Origin: Sedimenticola sp.
GTDB lineage: Bacteria > Pseudomonadota > Gammaproteobacteria > Chromatiales > Chromatiaceae
Reading direction: 5' to 3'
NCBI GenBank assembly: GCA_027024025.1
Contig: JALVTT010000089.1
Location: forward strand, 1-33,617
Length of the DNA: 33,617 bases
A program made the position numbers and the translations under genes. The notes beneath the pieces were generated by a model. That model did not search any database. It saw only the letters and a list, made by a program, of their open reading frames with translations, and was not told the origin of the DNA. Shown here piece after piece: positions 7,601 through 17,046 of this stretch (position 1 is its first letter; each line of letters opens with the position of its first letter).

Positions 7601-9091
7601 ATGGATGCTAAATTGCTGCGCGCAGATGGCAGCCCATTTTGGACTGAATTGCGCAGTACGCCCACGACGTTTTCGGGACGTTCCGCTAGTCAGTTGCTAA
7701 TTCAGGATATCAGCGAACGCAAGGCAGCCGAGTCACGATTACAATGGCTGTCTTATTATGACGATCTGACCGGGTTGCCCAATCGTCGTCTTTTCAATGA
7801 CCGTTTACAGCAGGCCATCATGTTGGCGCAACGCCATGACCATCCGCTAGCGGTTCTGTATATTGATCTGGATCGCTTCAAGTTCATCAACGACACCATG
7901 GGGCACGCGATTGGTGACAGAGTGTTGGCGGTCATTGGCGAACGGTTGCGTGATGGTCTGCGCGATGCCGATAGCGTGGCGCGACTTGGCGGAGACGAGT
8001 TCGCGGTGTTGTTGCCAGAGTCCAGCAGACAGGCGGCCCTGGCGGTGGCCGAAAAGCTGTATGAGTTTATCGTTGAGCCTTGTGTGATCGATAACCATGA
8101 GTTTATGTTGGAGGGTAGCATCGGTATTGCGGCTTTCCCCGAGGATGGCGCGGATATCGAGACCTTGCTGAAACACGCGGATACCGCTATGTACCATGCC
8201 AAGACCCATCACACCCATTTGCATTGTTTTAGTGGTGAGATGGCTAAGAAGGTAAGCCGCCGCTTGTCGTTGGAGCAGGAACTGGCTAAGGCGATTGATA
8301 CCAAGACGCTGGAGGCCGTATCCCGGCCGGATTGTTTCTCCCTGTATTACCAGGGAAAATATTGGCTCGCGGGGGGGGCGCCAGATACGGCTGGCCTGCT
8401 TGGTGTCGAGGCCTTGCTGCGATGGAGGCATCCTCAGGGCGAAGAGGTGTCGCCAGCGGAATTTATCCCCATGGCCGAGGAAACCGGGATGATTCTTCCT
8501 TTGACTCGCTGGTTGCTGGAGGAGGCCGCGCGTCAGGCCGCTTGGTGGGAGGCGCAGGGGGTGCGACCTGGCCCAATAGGCCTCAATATCTCGCCGGTCA
8601 AGATGATGCGCAGGGATATGGCGGAGACCATGTTGGATATCATCGCGCGGCACGGCGCTCAGCCTGAGTGGTTCGAGGTGGAGATCACTGAAACCGCCAT
8701 GATGCTGGATCCGGAACTCGCCACCAGTGTAACGCGCAAGCTGGCGGATGCCGGCATGTCCGTGGCCATTGATGACTTCGGTACCGGATACTCGTCGTTG
8801 GCCTATTTGAAACAATTCCCGGTGGATTGGCTCAAGATCGATATCGCTTTCGTCCGCGATCTCCCCCACAGCACGGAAAATACCGCGATCGTCCGGTCGA
8901 TTATCGCCATGGCTCATGCCATGGGTATCAAGGTGCTTGCCGAGGGAGTGGAATCCAATGCGCAACTCGAATTTCTGGCCAATGAGGGATGTGATGCTGT
9001 TCAGGGGTTTTTGACTGGCAGGCCTTGCCCGGGTAGCGGAATCGCTGATCTGGTGAGATCCGTGGGACTTGGGCGTGTGGGACAGAATTGA
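4664..9091 (+). CDS. SBP-PAS-GAF-PAS-GGDEF-EAL cyclic-di-GMP sensor
   Basis: The 1475-residue membrane protein has an N-terminal signal or anchor (about 22-40), a periplasmic type-3 solute-binding domain (about 44-265), transmembrane segments near 270-293 and 312-331, a second periplasmic CHASE-like region (about 332-575) and a third membrane segment at 576-596. In the cytoplasm follow PAS (620-740), GAF (745-900), PAS (906-1030), GGDEF and EAL. GGDEF is intact at 1109-1113 with an RxxD product-inhibition site (Arg1100, Asp1103). EAL is intact in its key motifs (Glu1249 in EALLRWR, EITE, DDFGTGYSS, LKID, AEGVES, VQGF). It could therefore both make and degrade c-di-GMP in response to an amino-acid-like ligand and a cytoplasmic signal. 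The GAF domain has Cys815, 817, 825 and 828. Base composition is lower in GC than flanking genes. The ligand is unknown. Confidence 0.93.
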   Translation: MTTFSPQSTFFRIDRRPFRGGWFVLIFAVFLGLASGFSRAADARIVTVAVDAEFAPYEFSTMDGEVRGMAPDILRAIGKQNRIVFRFVPMNWSQAVEALHAGRVDLVQMIRTQARVRRFVFSEPFIQLTQALFRRKGSGLTGLSDLSGRRVALQRHDIADELLRGQNDFLRVPVNNKSQGFELLDMGKVDGFFAAELPGHYLLRSGRYPQVELAQGGLFPMSLCFTARKDDALLIQRINGALERLRKQGVLAAIERKWRDAGPSKETHLWEPLIFLSGLAALFLVVIIMAKWSPFAVISSRFRSAWPHVIRHAWAAIFLLCALGSLALYQRMHNDEKRLLHSEIAHRSQNKLTNARLFIEQHIDAARGLAAYLDSEIILDRSAPSGADNLRRDQERSQEEIRGNALALLHAHPGEIMAVTVLMGRDKGQAVTVVQGEQIGTELDPPLEMGQLADLAPGEAKMRLSIGSAGQKLLRVYLATHERPLAYVVVDLDATDLLVSAVTENKPAGLDVEVWVHHKGRIVSLLRHVSRSRDLAPAPGTPFDWTGVFVAGGLRFEMATRASPVLTERFLSHRPHLLMVLGLLLSGVITLIVYRRARYGERLRAEVSARTAELAAEQNKLAAIIEHAREGVLLADGQGNILLANPAASELFGYGPGELNGLSITDLVAGAIPGSSARRVSAVLGAAGVYDMGQTRVAQAQHKDGTLFPCEITVSRFEEREETRLSVILRDISTRHYLERNREALLEIRGISQQSVPQDRRLQLILDAMFGEDYDLPYWAGVLFVADGETLRMAACHGFGEWAAGQQIQIPRGECLCGRAFADRCTLCLAYQPDEERSLLKELGSGGHLCMPIRHGEQRLGLIVLALHPDTPVPDLFYGFLEQVEEVISGMLLRDRDRLALEESETVHRTLVESTPLGIVIHERGIIRYANPAIVRMLGFDQAGPLLDANFMDWVTEESRSAIEDYILRVGGQDGNTVLMDAKLLRADGSPFWTELRSTPTTFSGRSASQLLIQDISERKAAESRLQWLSYYDDLTGLPNRRLFNDRLQQAIMLAQRHDHPLAVLYIDLDRFKFINDTMGHAIGDRVLAVIGERLRDGLRDADSVARLGGDEFAVLLPESSRQAALAVAEKLYEFIVEPCVIDNHEFMLEGSIGIAAFPEDGADIETLLKHADTAMYHAKTHHTHLHCFSGEMAKKVSRRLSLEQELAKAIDTKTLEAVSRPDCFSLYYQGKYWLAGGAPDTAGLLGVEALLRWRHPQGEEVSPAEFIPMAEETGMILPLTRWLLEEAARQAAWWEAQGVRPGPIGLNISPVKMMRRDMAETMLDIIARHGAQPEWFEVEITETAMMLDPELATSVTRKLADAGMSVAIDDFGTGYSSLAYLKQFPVDWLKIDIAFVRDLPHSTENTAIVRSIIAMAHAMGIKVLAEGVESNAQLEFLANEGCDAVQGFLTGRPCPGSGIADLVRSVGLGRVGQN

Positions 9092-9119
9092 AAGGAGGAA
9101 ATCATTGGAGGGGGCAGAC

Positions 9120-10010
9120 ATGGTGCGGCCCTTTCTGCGGGCGCAGCGTTTGCCCGATGCCTATCTTTCCCTCGTCGAGCGGTGGTTCGGGCCGCTGGCG
9201 GCCGATATTGCCCGCTACCGGGCGGAGGCGGATCGGCCCCTGCTCGTGGGGATCAACGGCGCCCAGGGCTCGGGCAAGAGCACCCTGGCGGCGCTCCTGA
9301 GCCTGCTGCTGGCCTCGGTCCACGGGCGGCGGGCCATCGATCTTTCGATCGATGATTTCTACCTCACCCGTGAGCAGCGCCTGAGACTGGCGGAGCAGGT
9401 GCATCCCCTGCTGGCCACCCGGGGCGTGCCCGGCACCCATGATGTGCCGCTGATGATCCAGACCCTGGAGGCGCTGCGCGGCGCCATGGACGAGGTGCCG
9501 GTGCCGCGTTTCGACAAGGCGCGGGATGACCGCGTGCCGGCCGCGCAATGGACGCGGGTGGCGGCCCCGCTGGATGTGGTGATCCTCGAGGGCTGGTGCC
9601 TGGGCGTGCCGCCGCAGGCGCCAGAGGCGCTGACCCGGGCGGTCAATGCGCTGGAGGAGAGGGAGGATCCACACGCGGTCTGGCGCCGCTATGTGAACGA
9701 TGCCATCGCACGCGATTATCTGCCACTCTATGAGAGGGTCGATATCTGGGTCATGCTGCAGGCGCCGTCCTTCGACTGCGTCTTTCAGTGGCGGGCGGAG
9801 CAGGAGGAGAAGCTCGCGCTGCGCCAGGGTCCGGCGTCACGAACCCGGGTGATGGACGCGGCGGCGCTGGAGCGTTTCATCCAGCACTACCAGCGACTGA
9901 CCGAGCATGGACTGCGGACGTTGCCTGGGAGGGTCCATCATCTCTATCGGCTGAATGCCGACAGAGCGATTGTAGAGGCTGTTCGTCCCCGATCACCGCG
10001 ATTCGCGTGA
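9120..10010 (+). CDS. P-loop kinase of the D-glycerate 3-kinase/Tda10 type
   Basis: The 296-residue product has a Walker A motif GAQGSGKST (residues 47-55), a DDFYLT motif at 78-83 and EGWCLG at 157-162. This set is shared by plant-type D-glycerate 3-kinase and the yeast Tda10 family, relatives of uridine and pantothenate kinases. It probably phosphorylates a small hydroxylated metabolite with ATP; glycerate is the best guess from family knowledge but not proven by sequence. The start at 9120 is supported by GGAGGGGG (9106-9113) six bases upstream; an earlier in-frame start at 9069 would overlap the sensor gene. It lies 28 bases after the sensor stop and may be cotranscribed. GC content returns to the high local level exactly here. 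Confidence 0.75.
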   Translation: MVRPFLRAQRLPDAYLSLVERWFGPLAADIARYRAEADRPLLVGINGAQGSGKSTLAALLSLLLASVHGRRAIDLSIDDFYLTREQRLRLAEQVHPLLATRGVPGTHDVPLMIQTLEALRGAMDEVPVPRFDKARDDRVPAAQWTRVAAPLDVVILEGWCLGVPPQAPEALTRAVNALEEREDPHAVWRRYVNDAIARDYLPLYERVDIWVMLQAPSFDCVFQWRAEQEEKLALRQGPASRTRVMDAAALERFIQHYQRLTEHGLRTLPGRVHHLYRLNADRAIVEAVRPRSPRFA

Positions 10011-10062
10011 TATTCTCCATGCAGCCACCCGGATCCCGCATCCGGTGAACAGGACGAACGGC

Positions 10063-11907
10063 ATGGCAGAGATCATTCCTCCGCTCAACAGACAGACGCT
10101 CGGGCGCATGACATCCGGCGAGAAGCGCGTGGCCGAGCGGCTGCGCGATCTGCTGGAGGACGATTATCTGGTCTGGTACGACATCCCGGTCGGGCGCGAG
10201 CGGCGCTATCCCGACTTCATCATCCTGCATCCCTCGCGCGGGCTGCTGTTTCTGGAGGTCAAGGACTGGAAGCCGTCCAGTCTCAAACGGATCAACAAGT
10301 CCGAGGTGAGTCTGCTCACCCCGCAGGGTCTGGTGACCCGTCCGCATCCGCTGGAGCAGGCCCGCGCCTATACCTATCGGGTGGTGGACATGCTGACGCG
10401 CGATCCCAGCCTGCGCCAGGCGGACGGTCCCCATCGCGGCAAGCTGGTCATGCCCTGGGGCTGGGGCGTGGTGTTCACCAATATCTCGCGGCGCCAGATC
10501 GAGCAGGCCATCCCCGAGGCCGACCGCGAGCGCATCCTTCCCGATCATCTGGTGATCTACAAGGATGAGATCGTCCCCAGTGTCGATCCCGAGGCCTTCC
10601 AGGAACAGCTCTGGGGCATGTTCAACTACCAGTTCGGCGGGCGCCTCACCCTGCCGCAGATCGACCGCATCCGCTGGCATCTGTTTCCCGAGATCCGCAT
10701 TGGCGAGGGCGTGACCGGGGAGCTGTTCGAGGACGAGACAGCGCAAGAGGACGGCGAGTCCGCGCTGCCCGACATCATCCGGGTCATGGACATCCAGCAG
10801 GAACAGCTGGCGCGCAGCCTGGGCGAGGGCCACCGGGTGATCCACGGGGTGGCCGGCTCGGGCAAGACCCTGATCCTGGGCTATCGCTGCCTGCATCTGG
10901 CCGAGGCCATGAACAAGCCCATCCTGGTGCTGTGCTTCAATGTCACCCTGGCGGCGCGCCTGCGGGCCTTCATCTCGGCGCGCGGGATTGGCGCCCAGGT
11001 CCAGATCTATCACTTCCACGACTGGTGCGCGCAACAGCTCAAGACCTACCATGTCGCGCTGATCGAGTCCGAGCGGCCGGTCTGGGAGCGCCAGGTCGAA
11101 ACGGTGATCCAGGCGGTGGAGCAGGGGCATATCCCGCGCGCCCAGTACGGGGCCCTGCTGATCGACGAGGGCCACGACTTCGAGCCCGAGTGGCTGCGCC
11201 TGGTGACCCAGATGATCGATCCCGAGACCAACGCCCTGCTGTTTCTCTACGACGATGCGCAATCGATCTACAAGAAGAAATCCGGCCTGGGCTTCTCGCT
11301 GGCCAGCGTGGGGATACAGGCCGCCGGCCGCACCACTATCCTGCGCCTGAACTATCGCAATACCCGCGAGATCCTGCGTTACGCCTACGACTTCGCCCGG
11401 CATTATCTGGAGTCCGGTGGGGGCGGGGATGCGCAGATCCCGCTGGTCGAGCCCGAGGCCGCCGGCACATCCGGGCCCGAGCCGGTGCTCAAGCTGCTGC
11501 CGGACCGCCTGGCGGAGGTCCGCTACGCCCTGGCCTGCATCCGCCGCTGGCATGGCGATGGCGTGCCGCTGCGGGACATCGCGGTGCTCTATCCCGGCGG
11601 GGCTTACGGCAGGGAGATGGCCGGAACGCTGCGTCAGGCGGGCATCGCCCATCAGTGGCTGGGAAGCAAACAGTACAAGGCAGCCTTCGATCCGGAGGCC
11701 GAGCAGGTGACGGTGCTGACCATCCACAGCAGCAAGGGGCTGGAGTTCCGCCGGGTGATTCTGATCGGCACCGGCTCGCTGGGTCAGGACGAGGCCCGCA
11801 TCCAGGCCGACGCCCGCCTGCTGTATGTGGGCATGACCCGCGCCCAGGAGGCGCTGCTGCTGACCAGTTCGGCCGAGAACCCCTTCAGCCGGGTGCTGGC
11901 GGGCTGA
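10063..11907 (+). CDS. NERD-domain UvrD-like helicase/nuclease
   Basis: This 614-residue protein joins an N-terminal NERD (nuclease-related) domain to a superfamily 1 helicase. The NERD part shows Asp51 in YPDFIIL and Glu65-Val-Lys67 in LEVKDWK, the PD-(D/E)XK-like core. The helicase part has Walker A GVAGSGKT with Lys268, Walker B-type DEGHDF at 368-373, the YDDAQSIYKKKSG motif, LNYRNTREIL, TIHSSKGLEF and YVGMTRAQEALLL, so all main ATPase motifs are present. Such fusions are found scattered in bacteria and have been linked to DNA repair or defence; no defence partners lie nearby. The ATG at 10063 has AGGA about nine bases upstream; GTG at 10045 is possible. It converges with mog, leaving 12 bases between stops. 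Confidence 0.88.
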   Translation: MAEIIPPLNRQTLGRMTSGEKRVAERLRDLLEDDYLVWYDIPVGRERRYPDFIILHPSRGLLFLEVKDWKPSSLKRINKSEVSLLTPQGLVTRPHPLEQARAYTYRVVDMLTRDPSLRQADGPHRGKLVMPWGWGVVFTNISRRQIEQAIPEADRERILPDHLVIYKDEIVPSVDPEAFQEQLWGMFNYQFGGRLTLPQIDRIRWHLFPEIRIGEGVTGELFEDETAQEDGESALPDIIRVMDIQQEQLARSLGEGHRVIHGVAGSGKTLILGYRCLHLAEAMNKPILVLCFNVTLAARLRAFISARGIGAQVQIYHFHDWCAQQLKTYHVALIESERPVWERQVETVIQAVEQGHIPRAQYGALLIDEGHDFEPEWLRLVTQMIDPETNALLFLYDDAQSIYKKKSGLGFSLASVGIQAAGRTTILRLNYRNTREILRYAYDFARHYLESGGGGDAQIPLVEPEAAGTSGPEPVLKLLPDRLAEVRYALACIRRWHGDGVPLRDIAVLYPGGAYGREMAGTLRQAGIAHQWLGSKQYKAAFDPEAEQVTVLTIHSSKGLEFRRVILIGTGSLGQDEARIQADARLLYVGMTRAQEALLLTSSAENPFSRVLAG

Positions 11908-11919
11908 TATATCGCCTTG

Positions 11920-12492
11920 TCAGGATGGATCCGGCCGGGTGCCACCGTCCGGCCGGCGCGCGGACTTGGGGCGGAAGGCCTCGACCACCTCGGGCCGGGT
12001 CTCGACGTAGGGCGCGCCGATCAGGTCCAGGCAGTAGGGTACGGCGGCGAAGATGCCGTCCAGGGTCTCGCCGATGGCCTTGGGCTGCCCGGGCAGGTTG
12101 ATGATGAGGCTGTTGCCCCGGATCACCGCGACCTGGCGCGAGAGGATGGCGGTGGGCACATACTGCAGGCTGATGCGGCGCATCTGTTCGCCGAAGCCCG
12201 GCATCTCTCGGTCGGCCACCGCCAGGGTGGCCTCGGGGGTGACATCGCGCGGCGCCGGGCCGGTTCCGCCGGTGGTCAGGATCAGATGGCAGCCGGCCTG
12301 GTCGGCCAGTTCGCGCAGGCAGGCCTCGATCACCGGCTGTTCGTCGGCGATCAGGCGGGTCTCATGCGTCCACGGTGTGGCCAGCGCCTTTTCCAGCCAG
12401 CTCAGCAGGCCGGGTATGCCCTTGTCCTGGTATTCGCCGCGGCTGGCCCGGTCGCTGATCGAGACCAGGCCGATCCTGAGTGCTGTCTCCAT
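11920..12492 (-). CDS. mog: Molybdopterin adenylyltransferase
   Basis: Mog adenylylates molybdopterin with ATP, preparing it for molybdate insertion by MoeA in molybdenum cofactor synthesis. The 190-residue protein begins LRIGLVSISDRASRGEYQDKG and has TTGGTGP at residues 73-79, followed by RDVTPEAT with Asp83, the MPT-binding site, and a late LPGQPKA loop. These fit the Mog/MoaB family, and the RGEYQDKG stretch favours Mog. The ATG at 12492 has GGGGAA upstream. The start lies inside the 3' part of the NrtS-like ORF in a different frame. No other moa/moe genes are in view. The adjacent nitrate-transporter-like ORF would fit a role for the cofactor in nitrate reductase. Confidence 0.88.
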   Translation of the reverse strand: METALRIGLVSISDRASRGEYQDKGIPGLLSWLEKALATPWTHETRLIADEQPVIEACLRELADQAGCHLILTTGGTGPAPRDVTPEATLAVADREMPGFGEQMRRISLQYVPTAILSRQVAVIRGNSLIINLPGQPKAIGETLDGIFAAVPYCLDLIGAPYVETRPEVVEAFRPKSARRPDGGTRPDPS

Positions 12493-12739
12493 CGGATTCC
12501 CCGTTCGCTTGGGTGCGGGCCGTCAGCATATCACCGGCGGCCTCTCTCGCGCAGCGGGCGGTGCAGGCGCCGCTGTAGAGCGCCACGCAGAAGGGGATGG
12601 CGAAGTCCATCAGGATGCTGCCCCAGGGCAGGGCCCCGCCGTGGATCAGGATGGCCCAGTGGTTGACCAGATTGAGCAGGATGCCGACAACGAGGGCGAT
12701 GCGGGCGGACTGGAGCACGAGTCGGACAGGCTGGGGCAT
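12362..12739 (-). CDS. NrtS-like nitrate/nitrite transporter with long tail
   Basis: The first about 65 residues resemble NrtS, a small two-helix nitrate/nitrite transport protein: a helix around SARIALVVGILLNLVNHWA, a loop with a conserved Trp (LPWGSIL), then a second helix around MDFAIPFCVALYSGA, matching the family's VPYCV-type segment. NrtS proteins are usually near 70-85 residues. Here the frame runs on to 125 residues, and the last about 43 codons overlap the start of mog in another frame by 131 bases. That tail is polar, rich in Gly, Arg and Gln, and looks like mog DNA read out of frame. A frameshift or loss of the original stop could explain it. ATG at 12739 is chosen because it directly precedes the first helix. 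Expression and function are uncertain. Confidence 0.6.
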   Translation of the reverse strand: MPQPVRLVLQSARIALVVGILLNLVNHWAILIHGGALPWGSILMDFAIPFCVALYSGACTARCAREAAGDMLTARTQANGESDGDSTQDRPGLDQRPGQPRRIPGQGHTRPAELAGKGAGHTVDA

Positions 12740-13011
12740 GGAAACGGGCCGCTGAGGGGTTCAATGACAGCAGACCGGCCGGGTGACGAAGATTTTTCAG
12801 GCCGGTTTTGCGCCTTTGGCGGACGCCGGGGAGGCAGGGAATCTTCTGCCCAAATCGCTTCAGGCGGGCTGTAAGCGCCTGTCGGCACGTTTTTCCCGGC
12901 AGGGCACCCCGGGGTTATGGTATGATTCAGCGCTTCATATATCCCCGTTGCGCAAAGATACCGATCAACTGCCCGGAACGGGCCGCGGGGGTGTTTAGCA
13001 GGTGATTTTTC
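12740..13011. promoter_or_regulatory. Divergent promoter region of gyrA and the nrtS-mog unit
   Basis: The 272-base spacer has an extended -10 candidate TGG-TATGAT ending at 12926, about 85 bases before gyrA, with no clear -35. AGGTGA at about 12999-13004 is a suitable ribosome binding site for gyrA. No RNA gene or long repeat is seen. The minus-strand promoter for the NrtS-like ORF could not be placed. Confidence 0.4.
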
Positions 13012-15570
<2,559 letters not shown>

Positions 15571-15577
15571 GATTTTC

Positions 15578-15678
15578 ACCACCAAGGACACAAAGAACAC
15601 GAAGAAATGCATGCAGGATGGCCAGGGGCCTGAGCGCATTTATCGCTATTGTTGTAACTCTTTGTGTTCTTTGTGGTT
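15578..15678. repeat. Inverted-arm repeat of 9-base units, copy 1 (gyrA-serC)
   Basis: Left arm at 15578-15604 is made of degenerate 9-mers of the form RRCACRAAG; right arm at 15658-15678 reads the same motif on the other strand (CTTTGTGTTCTTTGTGG). Arms can pair into a long imperfect hairpin with a 53-base interior that is unlike the interiors of copies 2 and 3. The left arm begins eight bases after the gyrA stop. Confidence 0.85.
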
Positions 15679-15694
15679 ATCAACCATTCAGATC

Positions 15695-15772
15695 GTAGGT
15701 TGGGCAAAGGCGCGCAGCGACGTGCCCAACGAAATCAAGGCTGTTGGGCATGCTGCGCTTTGCCCAACCTAC
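15695..15772. repeat. Palindromic REP-like element with nested hairpin
   Basis: GTAGGTTGGGCAAAG at 15695-15709 and CTTTGCCCAACCTAC at 15758-15772 form a perfect 15-bp inverted repeat. Inside lies a second pair, GTGCCCAAC (15722-15730) and GTTGGGCA (15743-15750). The two half-elements look like related copies in opposite orientation. It sits between repeat copy 1 and the serC ribosome binding site. Confidence 0.85.
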
Positions 15773-15802
15773 AACGTATTCAGTGAAGTTTAGGAAGAAG
15801 CT

Positions 15803-16885
15803 ATGGCACGAGTATTCAATTTCAGCGCGGGTCCGGCCGCGCTTCCCGAGGCGGTTCTGAAGCAGGCACAGGAGGAGATGCTGGACTGGCGCGGCTCCGG
15901 GATGTCGGTGATGGAGATGAGCCATCGCGGCAAGGCCTTCATGTCCATCGCCGAGCAGGCCGAGGCCGATCTGCGCGAGCTGATGGCCATTCCCGACAAC
16001 TACAAGGTGCTGTTCCTGCAGGGCGGGGCCTCCAGTCAGTTCGCCATGGTGCCCATGAACCTGATGGCCGACGGTGACGAGGCCGACTACTTCCTGACCG
16101 GGGCCTGGTCCAAGAAGGCGATCGCCGAGGCGCGGCGCTTCGGCAAGGTGAACGTGGTGGCGGATACCAGCGACAGCAAGTTTACCACCCTGCCGGAGCC
16201 GGGCAGTGTCCGCTTCAGTCCCGATGCCGACTATGTGCACTACACTCCCAACGAGACCATCCAGGGGGTGGAGTTCAACTACATCCCCGACACCGGCGCC
16301 GTGCCGCTGGTGGCGGACATGTCCTCGACCATCCTCTCGCGCCCGGTCGATGTCAGCCGCTTCGGCATCATCTATGCCGGGGCGCAGAAGAACGTCGGCC
16401 CGGCGGGGCTGACGATCGTGATCATCCGTGACGATCTGATCGGCGGCGCCGGCGAGCGGGTGCCGGCCATGTTCAACTACGCCACCCATGCCGATGCCGG
16501 CTCCATGTACAACACCCCGCCGACCTACAGCTGGTACCTGGCGGGGCTGGTGTTCGCCTGGCTCAAGGAGCAGGGCGGGCTGGAGAAGATGGCCGAGGTC
16601 AACCAGCGCAAGGCGGCCATGCTCTACGACGCCATCGACGCCAGCGACTTCTACGACAACCCGGTCGAGAAGCCGTACCGCTCCTGGATGAACGTGCCCT
16701 TCACCCTGGCCGACCCGGAACTCGACGGCAAGTTCCTGGAAGAGGCCGCCGCGGCGGGTCTCGCGACCCTCAAGGGCCACCGCTCCATCGGCGGCATGCG
16801 CGCCAGCATCTACAACGCCATGCCTGAAGAAGGCGTCAAGGCGCTGGTGGACTTCATGGCCGAGTTCGAGCGTAAGAACGGCTAA
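15803..16885 (+). CDS. serC: Phosphoserine aminotransferase
   Basis: SerC transfers an amino group from glutamate to 3-phosphohydroxypyruvate, giving phosphoserine in serine synthesis; it also serves pyridoxal phosphate synthesis in many gammaproteobacteria. The 360-residue protein starts with FNFSAGPAALPE, has the SHRGKAF phosphate-binding stretch, and the PLP Schiff-base lysine is Lys196 in AGAQKNVGPAG. The C-terminal IGGMRASIYNAM is typical of SerC. AGGAAG lies six bases before the ATG. It is placed between gyrA and serA, so two consecutive serine pathway steps are adjacent, but in the reverse of the reaction order. Repeat elements flank it on both sides. Confidence 0.97.
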   Translation: MARVFNFSAGPAALPEAVLKQAQEEMLDWRGSGMSVMEMSHRGKAFMSIAEQAEADLRELMAIPDNYKVLFLQGGASSQFAMVPMNLMADGDEADYFLTGAWSKKAIAEARRFGKVNVVADTSDSKFTTLPEPGSVRFSPDADYVHYTPNETIQGVEFNYIPDTGAVPLVADMSSTILSRPVDVSRFGIIYAGAQKNVGPAGLTIVIIRDDLIGGAGERVPAMFNYATHADAGSMYNTPPTYSWYLAGLVFAWLKEQGGLEKMAEVNQRKAAMLYDAIDASDFYDNPVEKPYRSWMNVPFTLADPELDGKFLEEAAAAGLATLKGHRSIGGMRASIYNAMPEEGVKALVDFMAEFERKNG

Positions 16886-16890
16886 TCGAA

Positions 16891-17020
16891 AACCACAAAG
16901 GGCACGAAGAACACCAAGATCTTATAGCTGGCAGGGACGGCGGACTGTGGATGACTGGGGCTGATGATTGGCTCGATAAGGAATACGGAAGTCCCTTTGT
17001 GTTCTTTGTGTTCTTTGTGG
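16891..17020. repeat. Inverted-arm repeat of 9-base units, copy 2 (serC-serA)
   Basis: Left arm 16891-16919 contains three RRCACRAAG-type units (ACCACAAAG, GGCACGAAG, AACACCAAG). Right arm 16993-17020 holds three units on the opposite strand, with TTCTTTGTG repeated in tandem. The 73-base interior is not shared with the other copies. It lies six bases after the serC stop and ends 26 bases before serA. Confidence 0.85.
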
Positions 17021-17046
17021 CGAATTTCTTCCAAGGAACCTGAACA

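Noticed and set aside
9877-11727. A 616-codon minus-strand frame opposite the NERD helicase
   Set aside because: The plus-strand gene has complete helicase motifs; the antisense frame has none and its composition is that of a reversed GC-rich gene.
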